DNA from: Cynocephalus volans
Lineage: Eukaryota > Chordata > Mammalia > Dermoptera > Cynocephalidae
Length of the DNA stretch: 64,000 bases
Assembly: GCF_027409185.1 (NCBI RefSeq)
Contig: NC_084462.1
Coordinates: 161,559,490-161,623,489 of the forward strand
Reading direction: 5' to 3'
The notes under the pieces are model-generated. The model did no database searches. It was given only the letters and a program-made list of their open reading frames with translations, and had not been told where the DNA came from. Made by a program: the position numbers and the translations under genes. Shown piece after piece: positions 13,481 through 25,169 of this stretch (within the stretch, counting starts at the first letter, position 1; the number at the start of each line of letters is the position of its first letter).

Positions 13481-14944
13481 AAGAAAGTAATCAGACCTTT
13501 CATGGACTACTTGACACTGGCTCTGAACTGACACTGATTCCAGGAGAACCAAAACATCACTATGGCCCTCCAGTCAGAGTAGGATCTTATAGAGGTCAGG
13601 TGATCAATGGAGTTTTAGCTCAAGCTCATTTCATAGTGGGTCCAGTGGGTCCCCAAACCCATCCTGTGGTTATTTTCTCAGTTCCAGAATGTATAGTGGG
13701 AGTAGACATACTTAGCAGGTAGCAGAATCTTGCATTGGTTCCCTGATCTCTGGAGTGAGGGCTATTATGGTGGGAAAAGCCAAGTGGAAGCCATGAGAAC
13801 TACCCCTACCTTGGAAAATAGTAAATCAAAAGCAGTATTGCATCCCTGGAGGGATTTTAAAGATTTAGTGTCACCATCAAGGACTTGAAAGATGCAGGAA
13901 TGAGGATTCCCACCACATTTCCATTCAACTTTCCTATTTGGCCTGTGCAAAAGACAGATGGATTTTAAAGAATGACAGTGGATTACTATAAGCTTAACCA
14001 AATTGCTATAAATTGGATGCTCCCCCCAATCTCACTGAGGCTTAATCCTTACTGTAGCTCTTAAGGGTGTGAAATCCTATTATGGTAATTGAAAGATGGG
14101 GCCTTGAAGAGGTGATTAGATTGTAGGACCTTGCAGTAGTGAATGGATTAATAATAGTGGTCAGGGGTGTGGTTCTGAGGGCTTTAAAAAGAGATTGTAT
14201 GAGGAGCTCTCTCTCTCTCTACTCCTCCATTTTCTGACATGTGAGACCCCTGGGTCTCTGTCACCACCACCAAGACCCTCACCAGATCTGTTCCTTGGAT
14301 TGTGGACTTTTTAGCCTCCGAAACTGTAAGCAATAAATTTCATTTTCTTATAAATCACTCATTTTCAAATATTTTGTTATAAACAACAGAGATGGACTAA
14401 TACACAAGTGGTGACTCTAAGTGCAGCTGTTGTACCAGATGTGATTTCATTGCTTGAGCAAATTAACACATCCCCTGGTAGTGGTATACAGTTATTGATC
14501 TAGAAAATGCCTTTTTCTCCATCCCTCTTCATAAGGCCCACCAGAAGCAGTTTGATTTAAGCTGGCAAGGCCAGCAATACACCTTCACTGTCTTACTCTC
14601 TAGCCCTATGTCATTTCATAATATAGTTTGCAGGGATCTTGACCACCTTTCTCTTCCACAAAATATCACATTGGTCTGTTACATTGATGACATTATGCTG
14701 ATTGGACCTACTGAATGAGAAGTTGCAACTACTCTAGACTTACTGATAAGACATTTGTGTGTCAGAGGATAGGAAATAAACTAAAATTGAGGGCCTTCTA
14801 CCTCAGTAAAATTTCTAGGGATCCAATGGTGTGGGGCATGTTGAGCTATCCCTTCCAAGGTAAAGAATAAGTTGTAGCATTTGGCAACTCCTTCAACCAA
14901 GAACGAGATACAATACCTAGTGGGCCTATTTGGATTTTAGAGGC
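13481..14944 (+). pseudogene. ERV-L protease and reverse transcriptase relic
   Basis: A retroviral aspartic protease signature DTGS is encoded at 13513-13524. The reverse-transcriptase region begins at about 13890, is split by an LTR at 14004-14404 and resumes. The polymerase active-site motif YIDD is encoded at 14680-14691, and a TGA stop lies in frame just beyond it. Several other stops and frame losses show it is dead. The relic ends near 14944, next to about 30 bp that may be the last of the 3' LTR; RNase H, integrase and most of that LTR are missing. The family call (ERV-L) rests on motif context and the MLT2-like LTR upstream. Confidence 0.75.
14004..14404 (+). mobile_element. ERVL-MaLR solo LTR (MST/MLT1-type)
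   Basis: TG...CA ends (tgctataaattggatgctcc to ggactaatac and aca), with the typical late part gcaataaatttc carrying AATAAA. Flanks caaat (13999-14003) and caagt (14405-14409) are a 5-bp target duplication with one mismatch. It breaks the ERV-L reverse transcriptase. Confidence 0.8.
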
Positions 14945-14977
14945 CACGTATTTCTCTGGAAAATCCTGACTAATACA

Positions 14978-15298
14978 CCTCCCTGGCCTCTTCCCAGCAT
15001 CTCATGATGGCCAGCAAGTTTTGGCATTCCTTAGCTTGTAACTGTATCAGTTCAATCTCTGTTTCCATCTTCACATGGCATTCTCCATGTGTCTTTATAT
15101 CATTTTCCCTCTTTGCATGTCCGTCTCTGTGGCCAAATTTAACCTGAAAAAGGACTCCAGTCATATTGAACTAGGGCCTACCCTAATAACTTCATATTAA
15201 CTTGATTGCCTAAAGACAAATAAGGTTACATTCTGAGGAACTGGAGGTGATGATTTAAACATATCTTTTTGTGGGGACACAATTCAACCCATAATAGA
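14978..15298 (-). mobile_element. MLT1 LTR fragment
   Basis: The right end, read on the complement, starts tattatgggttgaattgtgt, the classic MLT1 5' start. The left end fades into the end of the ERV-L relic. Confidence 0.7.
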
Positions 15299-15399
15299 AG
15301 GTATCAAAGACTGCTATTGTAATCTCAAAAAGAATTCTGGCACCAACATGAAGAGGTTCCCACTGGTCAAAGATGAGACTCTTTGAGAATCAGTAGGAT

Positions 15400-15508
15400 C
15401 CTGGCTGGTTAGCTCAGTTGGTTAGAGTGCCACCTTGTAACACCAAGATCGAGGGTTCGGATCCCTGTACTGGCCAGCTACCCGCTCCCCCCGCAAAAAA
15501 ATCTCCCA
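15400..15508 (+). mobile_element. tRNA-Ile-derived SINE, monomer
   Basis: Close to a tRNA-Ile head: ctggctggttagctcagttg with B-box gggttcggatccc. The duplication agaatcagtaggat (15386-15399) recurs as agaatcaataggat at 15509-15522. Confidence 0.9.
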
Positions 15509-15643
15509 AGAATCAATAGGATAGTACTTACAGTAAGTTGGACTACATCAAATATTTAAATCCATTAATGTGTAATGCAGCTAAAAAAAAAAAATACCAT
15601 TAATATTCTCATTGGAGGATGCTAGGAAAACAACTCATTTTAC

Positions 15644-15737
15644 CTTTTTTTTTGGTGGCTGGTCAGTTTGGGGATCTGAACTTGACCTTGGTATTACAAG
15701 TCTGTGCTCTAACCAACTGAGCTAACCAGCCAGCCCA
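15644..15737 (-). mobile_element. tRNA-Ile-derived SINE, monomer
   Basis: Short poly-T, then ggtggctggtcagtttgggg and the tRNA complement ending in gctaaccagccagccc. Confidence 0.8.
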
Positions 15738-15845
15738 AAACAGCTCATTATTTTAAAGATTTGTTAAAAAAAAAAGAGAATCAAGTATTTATATAGCCTT
15801 TATTACATGAACTGTACCACTGAGTACCAAATAGTAAATGTACTA

Positions 15846-16310
15846 GGTTGAATGGTTGCCCCAAAAAGGTATGTCCATATTCTAATCTCTGGAACCTGTG
15901 AATATTGTCTTATTTGGAAAAAGGGTCTTTGCCGATGTAATTTAGTAAAGGATGTTGTGATGAGATCATTCTGGATTACAAAATTACCTGGGAGGGCCCT
16001 AGATCTAATGACAAGTGTCATTATAAGACACACAGAGAACAAACAGAACAGCAGAAAGAAATATGACTACAGTGGCAGAAATAGGAGTGATGCTGCCATA
16101 GCCGTGCCAGCAGCTACCAAGAATACTAGCAGCCACCATAAATTGGAAGAGCCAAAGAACGGACTCCCTGCTAGAGTCTCCAAAGTGAGTGTGACCCTGC
16201 CAACATGTCTATTTTGGACTTCTGGCCTCCAGAATTGTGAGAGGATAAATTTTTGTTTTATGCCACCAAATTTGTATAATTTATTATAACAGCCTCAGGA
16301 AAATAATACA
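15846..16310 (+). mobile_element. MLT1 LTR, nearly complete
   Basis: Begins ggttgaatggttgccccaaa and ends aacagcctcaggaaaataat and acag, the MLT1 order. The central part keeps 'gacttctggcctccagaattgtgag'. The 145-codon open frame inside it is chance. Confidence 0.85.
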
Positions 16311-17128
16311 GTAGATGAGAGAAACTTTCTCTTTAGAACGTATTACAGCTAATAAGTGAATAAGGAATGGTAGAATATTACCACTTTGCAACCCCAAATG
16401 AATTAAGAGATGAAGTCTTTAGCATTGACATCTGCCAGCATCACAGAAAGAGAAACAACCAGATATTATGTGTTTCCTGATAAGAACATGCAGCCACCTA
16501 TGAGGAGGTCTTGCCCCCCATAACCCAGAAAAATATAACACTGAACCTGATCAAGCTTATACATGCAACTAACAGTTTACAGAAAATACAGAGGATGTGG
16601 GGACATGTTGAGCTACATATCAGGAATGCAATCAGCAAAATCCAGACTCTAGAAAGCTATAGAACAAATGATCTGATTTTCTTCAACAAATAAGTACAGG
16701 TGGAGAGAGAGAGCAACCTATAGATTAAAAGACATTTAAGAGTATCAATCAATCACAACATGTGGAACTTATCTGGATCCTTATTTAAGTAAACTAAAAA
16801 AAAAACCCGACAATTATGAGACAATTGGAAATTCAGACACATGCTGGATATTTGATGAGATTAAAGAGTTACTGATAATTTTTTAGGTATGACAGTGGTT
16901 TTACTTTAAAAGTTCCTTATCTCTCAAAATTCATCATGAAAACATTAAGGATAAAATGATATGATCTCTGGGATTTGCTTTAAAACAGTACAGAAGCGGG
17001 GGCATGAATGGGGTATAGATGAAGCAAGTTTGGCCATGGGTTGAGGGTGAGTAAAGGATGCATTGGGATTCATTATACTATTCTATTTTTTAATATGTTT
17101 GAAATTTTCCTTTAAGAAGTTTAACAGA
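16311..17128. other. intergenic, probable ancient repeat remnants
   Basis: No gene recognised. The stretch 16430-17110 reads like an old interspersed repeat, but I cannot name its family. Confidence 0.35.
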
Positions 17129-17375
17129 GGCTGGGCAGTTAGCTCGGTTAGAGCACGGTGTTATAACACCAAGGTCGGGCCGAGCCAGTGGCGCACTCGG
17201 GAGAGTGCGGCGCTGGGAGCTCAGCGACGCGGGTTCGGATCCTATATAGGAATGGCCGGTGCACTCACTGGCTGAGTGCTGGTCACGAAAAAAGACAAAA
17301 AATAAAAATAAAAAAAAAAATAACACCAAGGTCAAGGGTTCGGATATCTGTATTGTTCAGCCACACACACAAAAA
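17129..17375 (+). mobile_element. tRNA-Ile SINE monomer split by another SINE
   Basis: The first half (gaggctgggcagttagctcg) ends at 17176 and resumes at 17334 with the B-box part (aagggttcggatatctgta). The break lies between the A and B boxes of the tRNA-like head. Confidence 0.9.
17177..17319 (+). mobile_element. SINE, GC-rich form, nested inside a SINE
   Basis: Starts gggccgagccagtggcgcac, with 'ggttcggatcctatatagg' and an A-rich tail. Perfect 14-bp duplication ataacaccaaggtc at 17163-17176 and 17320-17333. Confidence 0.95.
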
Positions 17376-17399
17376 AAAGTTAAAATAATAAGCCCAATG

Positions 17400-18137
17400 A
17401 AGCATTATCTTACAATCAGTAATGGTTCTTTAGCCGCACAGTCTTAACTTCCAGTCCAAAGACTTCATCAGTATTCCCAGGAAAGCCTGATATTGTGTTA
17501 CAAATGCAATTAACATTAAACACTGTTTAATTACATGGATTTCCTCTTTATCTGATTCTTGGATCTCAGCTATGTGTGCCTTCGTTGAATCATAGTTAAA
17601 GAACTGTGAATTGGGACAGTTAAAAATGGTGAAAATTAGGGTGCTTGTCCAGATTTTTTAATAAAAATATTCTTCTAGAGGGCAAATGATCTTTGATTTA
17701 ACCACCAACTTTATCATATTCACATTCCTTCAACTTTGTAGAGGCTTCTGATATGACAGAGAATTTTACACATACAACTTTCTAATAGAATATATCATAG
17801 CTAAGGAAACTAAATCTGTAGTTAATTTACACACCGCATCTTAGAGAATTATTACTGAAACTGGAGCTAGAGGGAGTCATTCTCCATAACCTACCCTCTT
17901 CTGGTAGTAGAGCTTATAAGTATAGGTAGTGGAGATTATAAAAGGAGATGTGGCAGAAAGATTATTATAGATTCCAGGCTAGAATGGAAGTAAGGAATCT
18001 GCATAAACACTGAGGACTCTTTCTTTTAACAAGGGTATCTGAAAAATCAAGGGGTGTGGTTCAAACACCTTCTTGAGAGCTAAGGCTCTGGATTAATGTT
18101 GTAGAACGATTCTTCAAAGATAGCCAGTACTCAAAAC
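17400..18137. other. intergenic unique sequence
   Basis: No gene, RNA or named repeat recognised. Confidence 0.4.
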
Positions 18138-18149
18138 AAATGAATGTTT

Positions 18150-18330
18150 GTTTGTTTGTTTGTTTGTTTTCAGAAGATGACCAGTAAGGGGACCTTAACC
18201 CTTGACTTGGTGTTGTCAGCACCACGCTCAGCCAGTGAGCGAACCGGCCATCCCTATATGGGATCCGAACCTGGGGCCTTGGTGTTATCAGTACCGCACT
18301 CTCCCGAGTGAGCCATGGGCCGACCCAAAA
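18150..18330 (-). mobile_element. tRNA-Ile-derived SINE, dimer
   Basis: A GTTT-repeat tail complement, gatgaccagtaaggggacct, then two tRNA-like units. Duplication aaatgaatgttt at 18138-18149 and 18331-18342. Confidence 0.92.
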
Positions 18331-18469
18331 AAATGAATGTTTAAACAAGAAAAAAGATTTTTTAAAAAAATGAGTAGTTTGCCATTTTGTTTTTCCTGCC
18401 AAATTGACAAGCAATAATAACAGTAATTCATTTATATGGCAGTGTTTGCTTCTTTTAAAGCTTTAACCA

Positions 18470-18645
18470 CACTCTGTTTTCTTTAGAGCTTGTAACAGTC
18501 TGATGAGATAAGTAACATTATCTCTTTATTATGGATAGGAAACAGACTTGGGTTAAGCAATGACTTGCTGAAGGTCATATAACTATTTACTAGTGAAGTT
18601 TTGGAGGTCCGAGTTCAAGGCTCTTTCCGCATGTCTTAGGGATAA
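18470..18645 (+). repeat. ancient mammalian interspersed repeat fragment
   Basis: Matches the common old mammalian repeat with the pattern 'taacattatctctttattatggataggaaac ... gacttgctgaaggtcatat'. Probably MIR-like; family not asserted. Confidence 0.5.
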
Positions 18646-18856
18646 GAAGCTGGCTTCAGCCAGCTGCCAAAAAGAATAAAAAATAAAAATAAATAAAATA
18701 AGCTGTATGTCCAGGAGAATACAAAGGTTTTGAATCGGATTATGTTGCTCCCTAAATTTGTCGATTTTGTGTTAATAATGTAATGCATTAAACTTCATTT
18801 GGGAGAAGAGAAATTCTATAGAGTATACAAAGTTGAGACTTGAAACTGAAGCTTTG

Positions 18857-19028
18857 GGCCGGCCCGTGGCTCACTCGGTAGAGTGCGGTGCTGATAACAC
18901 CAAGGCCACGGGTTCGGATCCTATATAGGGATGGCCGGTTTGCTCACTGGCTGAGCGTGGTGCTAACAACACCAAGCCAAGGGTTGAGATCCCCTTACCG
19001 GTCATCTTTTAAAAAAAAAAAGAAAAAA
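18857..19028 (+). mobile_element. tRNA-Ile-derived SINE, full dimer
   Basis: Best plus-strand example of the dimer: gggccggcccgtggctcact as first head, B-box gggttcggatcc, second head ggccggtttgctcactggct, end 'ccccttaccggtcatc', A tail. Perfect 15-bp duplication gaaactgaagctttg at 18842-18856 and 19029-19043. Confidence 0.95.
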
Positions 19029-19474
19029 GAAACTGAAGCTTTGCCCCAATTAAATATAATTGCCTTCATAAGAGCATCAGCAAAAAGCATTCATTAAATC
19101 ATTTGAATAACTGATATTTCTTTTCCTAAATCAGCTGAAAATCTCATCAATTTCCTGTTCCAAGTAGCATTTACTCAATTACTGAATTTGGCAAAAACAG
19201 TCATTTTTTAGCAAGATTCTCCATAATCAAAACATTTCTGTCTAGCTTTATAATTATATTTTAAATGGTTTCATAAAACAAGAAAGAAAAGGATGACCAT
19301 TTTTAATGGTAGAAAATTGAGAAGGGAAATTCTTTCTATTTTACTTAATGGGCCAGCAGTATGACTTTCATTATGTGAACAGAAAAATAAATTGTGTATG
19401 TGCCAATGTCATTGCTCAGTAATTAGAAGAGACTGTGTGTATTGAAAGGTGAGGTGGAATAGCAAATACCCAAG

Positions 19475-19675
19475 AGCATGAGTGAGCTTTGGAGTCACAT
19501 AGATTCAGATGCTGTTCTCGTTCCACCTGTGGACAAGTTACTTCACCTCATCTGTGAGATGGCATTTAGTAATATTACTTTAGAGAGTTGTGTGAAAATT
19601 AAGAGATAATCCGTGTAAAGCCCCTTAGCACAGTGCTTGACACAAAGCAGGTTCCTAGTAAATATTAGAGACAAC
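19475..19675 (+). repeat. MIR element
   Basis: Ancient MIR pattern: 'gagctttggagtcacatag', then 'ggacaagttacttcacctc', then 'cacagtgcttgacacaaag'. Confidence 0.75.
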
Positions 19676-19679
19676 AATA

Positions 19680-21180
19680 ATATTGACAGTATGGAAAATT
19701 AAATGATGACTTCTATTTTGTCTTTGTGTAGATCTTGTTGAGCAGTGGAGTGGAGCAAACATTAGGGAATAGAACACATCTGAACTGAGTCCACCAATTA
19801 AGCAAACATATCTGTCTTTTGAAGGTGTGAGTTTTTTCCTTCTGTGAAATTGGAACAAGAAAGAAAGGAATTCCAAGTTTGAGATAAAACATATACCGCA
19901 CTTTAAATGAGTACATTTTCCACCAGTTTATTTGAGGTTAAATAATTTGAGTAAGTGATTTCTGTTTCTACATCAGTTGAAAATCATCAGTTTAGTGCAA
20001 TGAATCAGTTTGCTTAAAACTTGAGTCTTTGTATAAACCTCAAGGCAAGATATATGATTGCTCATCTGTCAAGTGTACGGTGAATTACCATTCCTCAATA
20101 AATCTTAAATTACAATGATAGATTTTCAGCCTTCAGATACATTGTATTACAGTATGTGTGATAAAAGACAATCAGTACTAGTATTTGGTCACAGGATGGC
20201 AAAATGCTCTAAAGCCCCGATAGAACACAGGGTTGGGAACCCACAATACCTAGAGAACTGTTTCATTTCTTCTTTATGTTTTTGTAGCATCCATAGTGAA
20301 ATTTATCACTAGCAGTGGTTTTATTTGCAAAGGGTAGAATTCATCACATATTTGCTTCTTAATTCTAATTTTAGCGAACAACAACACAGTCAAGTCCAAA
20401 TCCTTTACTTTCTCTCCTTTTCCCCTCACTTATTTTCCTTTCTCCTTTTCCCCGTTCTTTTCTTCTCATTCCCTTTGCTTTTATTTTTTATTTTTAATGC
20501 AATAGTGGCAGAATATCAAACATAGCCTTTTTTTCAATGACCATAATATATTTTCATCCTTTTGATATTGGCTTAAAAAATCAAATCAGAATTTCTGTCT
20601 GACTTTTTAAAAATGTGACTGTATAATGATTATCAAATACAGACCTTTCTCAAAATCTCTGTTCTTAGTATCCATATTTATCCCACTTAATTTTATCCTC
20701 AGTGAATCATGGCATTTGAAAAATATTTTGTTCCGGGGAAAAAACTAACAAAACAAGAAAAGTTAGATTACCAAAAGCTATCAAATAAAAATTATGTAAA
20801 ATAAAAGATGACACTCCTGTATGCCATTCAGAGGAGCCCAGAGTAACCAAGGGGGTCTTTAAGACCCTGGACTTCCCCACAGATAGCTTAGAATCACAAG
20901 CATTTATAGAGCAAAATCATGGGGGGTGGGGTGAGAGTGTCCCGTGATCGTGTGTGAATCTGATTGGTTGGTGGTGAGGTCTGGCCTCTCGACTGATACT
21001 TTCCATAACGCCTTAGGGTCCAGGGTGTGTTTGCTTCAAAGCAGGTTTGTAGTTGTTTGTTATCTGCAAAGGCATCTGGAAATTGGCCTTACAGATGTTA
21101 TCCCAAGCCATAAGGCATTTATTTAAAGAACAAACATCCTGACCTTCAGATCAAGTCCTAGCCTAAGGAAGTTTGTTTAA
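19680..21180. other. intergenic
   Basis: No gene recognised. A pyrimidine-rich stretch lies at about 20395-20490. The segment 20815-21140 is less AT-rich and could be an old LTR remnant, which I cannot name. Confidence 0.4.
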
Positions 21181-21184
21181 TCAG

Positions 21185-21660
21185 CTCTACTCTTATCTTT
21201 TTATTGATGCTGCTAGGAATCCAGCCCATCCTGCCTGGTCAAGCGGTTTTTCTTTTTTAGCTGTTCCCCAATTTCAGTTTTTTACAAAAATGGAATCAGA
21301 CATAGTATATCACAGACCTCTTTTTAGGCCAGTAAATTTCAAACTGTCTCAGGTATTTTTAATGAATGGCTTCATGGAATTTCATAGTATGAATCTATAA
21401 AAATTTATTTAACTATTTCCCTGTAGTTGCACAGTTAGGCTGTTTCCTTTTTTGCTATTATAGGCATTGCAACAGTATCCTTGTGCATGCACTTTTGTAT
21501 ACTTTCGCTATTATCTTTGTAGGATAGATTCTTAGAAATAGAATTGATGGATCTTTGAATTTGTACATGTTAAATACTAAGTGATAGTCACAAATTACTG
21601 ACCTAATAGTTGTCCCCATCATCTCTTTGACTTTATAAAAGTTCCACATTGGTTTCTATA
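21185..21660 (-). mobile_element. L1 3'-region fragment
   Basis: Complement of an L1 3' end: 'tttcatagtatgaatctat', then 'ggctgtttccttttttgct' and 'gtaggatagattcttagaaa'. Diverged and truncated. Confidence 0.6.
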
Positions 21661-21902
21661 AAGTTGAAACCAATCTTCTTTTTTATTCTTCCAGAAAAAT
21701 GAGTTCTTGGTCTTTTTGTTTCTGCATCCTTCTCCACACCACACACTTATAATATCTTTCTCTACTCATCTTCATCCCTTCTTCCTTTCTGAAGAAATTC
21801 AGCTCTTGAAATCTTTGATTATTTCCATCATTTGCCTCATCATTGTTTCTCCATATTCTTTTAAAAAAAATCATTTTGAAAATGATAATATTTGGCATAA
21901 TT

Positions 21903-22051
21903 TCTTTTTTTTTTTTTGTCTCTTTGTGACCGGCCGCACCGCGCTCAGCCAGTGAGCGCCCCAGCCATCCTTATATAGTATCCGAACCCGCAACGGGAGC
22001 ACTGCTGCGCTCCCAGCGCCGCACTCTCCCGAGTGAGCCATGGGCCGGCCC
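21903..22051 (-). mobile_element. SINE, GC-rich form
   Basis: Poly-T, gtgaccggccgcaccgcgct, GC-rich first unit, end in gggccggccc. Boundaries are set from the tail and head; the target duplication is unclear. Confidence 0.85.
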
Positions 22052-22194
22052 TATTTTTCTTTTATATAAAGAGAAAGACAAGCTGTCCCTACCTCCCAAG
22101 TCCTGAAAATATTCTCCTTTCTAAATTTTGTACATATTCCATGTAAAAAATGTATTATGAATACATTTTTGCATGTCTGATTCTCACTAGACTT

Positions 22195-23184
22195 TTCTTC
22201 TATTCATTCAGTAAATATTTATTGAGCATCGGACCCTATTCTAGGCCATGATGTACAGCACAGAACAAAACAGACCAAATTCCCTTCACTCATGAAGCTC
22301 ATGAGGCTGGTGAGACAAGCAATAAATAAGACAAATAAATAAAATATTATATAATGTATTAGGCAGTTGTAGAAAACCAGCTGAGAAGAGTGGAGACAGA
22401 AGGAAAGGTTCATCATGTTTTGAAAAGAGATGCAGCAGGGCTTGCTTTAGATAGGACATGGAGTTTTAGAAAAATGAGCAATTAAAAATGCCTCATAGGT
22501 CTCCCTTAATATTGGTGCCCTTTACTAAGGTTGAGGAAATTGAGAAAGGGACACATTCAGGAGAGAAAAGTTCTTATTTGGTTAGGTTTAGATATGTTAG
22601 TGTTCAGGTCTTTTTCACATGATGGCATCAAATAAACAGTTGAATATGAGTTTAGAGCTCAACAACCTAACCTGGAGATAAAGATTAGGAAATATTTCGC
22701 ATATACAGGTATTTACAGCCGCAGGAATGAATGAGATCATGCGAGGAGTGTAGAGGTGGAAAGTAGAGGCATTCTGATATTTAGAGAATGGACCAAGGAG
22801 AAAAAGCCAAAAAACAAGACTGTGAAGGACCACACAATGATGTAGCATATAAACCAGGGGAATGGGAGTGGGGTTGGGGGTAGGTACAGACACCAAAGAG
22901 AGTGTTTCAGGGAGAAGAGAAAGGTTAATGTGCCAAATACTGCTGAGAAGCATATAAGGTATTGATAGAAAAGATCTCAGATTTGTCAGGTTGGAAGACA
23001 CTGACAAAAGGCATTATAGTGTGTTGATGGAGATGGAAAATACGTTGAAGTGAATTAAGAAGAAAATAAGAAGTGAAGAAATGGTGAGAGTAAATGTAGA
23101 CAGGTTTTTTTGTGAAGCTATTTTGTGAAAGAGAGTTCCAAAATGGGCTTGTATTTGGTGAGGGGTATGGTGTCAAATAATGTT
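22195..23184. other. intergenic with an ancient repeat at its left end
   Basis: 22195-22330 has the 'cattcagtaaatatttattg ... acagaacaaaacagaccaaa' pattern of an old mammalian repeat. The remainder has no recognisable gene; open frames of up to about 130 codons on the minus strand are not protein-like. Confidence 0.4.
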
Positions 23185-23253
23185 TTTCCCAGTTATTTTT
23201 ATTGTGGTAAAACAACATTGTGGTACAAGTAACATAAAATTTACCATCATAAC

Positions 23254-23260
<7 letters not shown>

Positions 23261-23287
<27 letters not shown>

Positions 23288-23414
23288 CGTTTTTTCGTGA
23301 CCGGCACTCAGCCAGTGAGTGCACTGGTCATCCTTATATAGGATCCGAACCCGCGGCGGGAGCGTCGCCGCGCTCCCAGCGCAGCACCCTACCGAGTGCG
23401 CCACGGGCTCGGCC
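23261..23414 (-). mobile_element. SINE, GC-rich form
   Basis: Long poly-T, ttttttcgtgaccggcactc, GC-rich head ending ggctcggccc. Perfect duplication ccatcataaccaatttt at 23244-23260 and from 23415. Confidence 0.93.
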
Positions 23415-23826
23415 CCATCATAACCAATTTTAAATGGGCAGTTTGGTGGTTTAAATACATTCCTACTGTGTAATTATTATCACCGTCCATCTCTAGGATT
23501 CTTTTCCTCTTGCAAAACTGAAAATCTACACCCATTAAACAGTAATTCCCCACTTCTCCCGACTCCTGGCAAACATTGTTCTACATTCTGTTGCTGTGAT
23601 TTTGTCTCCTCTATAGTATATGTCAGAGTTTCCTTTTTCAAAAAAGTTGAGTAATACTTCATTATATATATTTACCACATTTTGCTTTTCCATTATCTGT
23701 CAATGGACATTTGGATTGCTTTGATGTTTTAGTTATTGTAAATAATGCTTATATGAATATGGGTGTATAGATATCTCTTCTTGATCCTGCTTTCAGTTAT
23801 TTGGGATATATACCCAGATTATATGA

Positions 23827-25169
23827 TGCCGGAGACCAGCTCCGCAGGATTCATTGGACCTGAATAGGTGGTGTGGATTTGGTGAAAAAAGAAAGACATG
23901 GACCACAGATGTCTAATGCAAGCAAGTGTGGACCACGACCACATGAATCTTGCTTTATTTATATCTTTTTACTTAATCTTTTACATAATGATTTATCTTT
24001 TAATCAAAACATTTCTTATTTCATTTCTATTGAAAAGGAAAGGTCAAAATGTTCCAAAGCATTCATGCTTTGACAAAAACACCCACTCATGCATCAATAG
24101 TTCACCCCAAAGTCTGTGGCTTGTGGCCAGGAAACTATACAATTACAGCATGCTTGGCTTTATTAAAAAGCATCAGACTTTTAGTTTGAATTATAATTCT
24201 TAACCTACTTAACTTATATGTAAACTTACATTCTATTAATCTTACTTATACTTATGTTTAACAATTTAATAATGTTTATGTTTATATCAACTATATTAAT
24301 TCTTAACTAAAACCATATAACTTATATAATGATTCTATATAATAAAATATAACAATAAATCTCTATTACTGTTAAATGATTCTAAATTATAAACTAACCT
24401 AAAACAAACCTGTTAATATCAAAATTTGTTTATATTCTTATACTATTTTACTTATTTATCTCTCTAACAAAACGTTTCATATCTCTGCCAACTGACTCCG
24501 GGAACAGCACGGGGGACAAGGTGAAAAGTTAAATGACCCTTCTTAAGTTTGTTAAAATACACTGTATCATTCTTATTATTACTATGGAATGACATGTTCT
24601 TGGTGAGTCAAGTGAAGCAGTGGGAGTGGAGAAGGAACAAAGAAATCTGTAACTGGTTGTGATCAATTAGTTGTAAATACCACTGCACTCGGACCCACTG
24701 CCTCCCTAGGAGACGTGGATTTATAAAAATTTAACACAATAGCTTAATTCCTCACGCACAAGAGTATGATCACAACTATAGAGCCAGTTATTCTAAAATT
24801 ATGGATGAATGCACACACCACTTACAGGAAAAATCAACAACAAAGTTAAATCAAGCCAACCCATACTGGGAACATGTATCAAAAACACCTTTAGTACTGA
24901 CAATGCTCTTTAAATAAACCAGTTAATTTTGATGTATTTTAACATGTCCTTTGAGAAACTCTAGGTTCCTTGGAATCTCTCAAATCCATACCAAGCCAAA
25001 AGGTTAGGCTGTTTAATTTTGGGAAGCCTTGTCAAGCAACCAAAGGCAAACAAACAGGAAATTCCATGGAGCCGTGCCACATACACGGGACCCCCTGCAG
25101 CCTAGCTGAACAAGGGGTGTTGCTCCTCAGGCTCCCATGCCATTCCCTATAGCAGGATGGCTCTCGACA
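23827..25169 (-). mobile_element. solo LTR, ERVK/betaretrovirus-like, 1343 bp
   Basis: The ends are TG...CA on either strand: TGCCGGAGACCAGCTCC at the left and GGCTCTCGACA at the right. The interrupted L1 sequence is duplicated as atatga on both sides (23821-23826 and 25170-25175); a 6-bp duplication is usual for ERVK-type proviruses. On the minus strand it starts TGTCGAGAGCC, has AATAAAGCAAGATTC near 23955, and ends CTGGTCTCCGGCA, as betaretroviral LTRs tend to. No internal viral sequence is present, so it arose by LTR-LTR recombination. Confidence 0.85.

Noticed and set aside
15400-15508. A tRNA-Ile gene
   Set aside because: The head resembles tRNA-Ile with A and B boxes, but it has mispaired stems, an A-rich tail and target duplications, so it is a SINE. 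The same applies to the other monomers.
15852-16289. A 145-codon open frame as a gene
   Set aside because: It lies wholly within an MLT1 LTR.
22925-23404. A 159-codon minus-strand open frame
   Set aside because: Its first third is SINE sequence and the poly-Lys comes from the SINE poly-A; the rest is L1 3' UTR and intergenic DNA.
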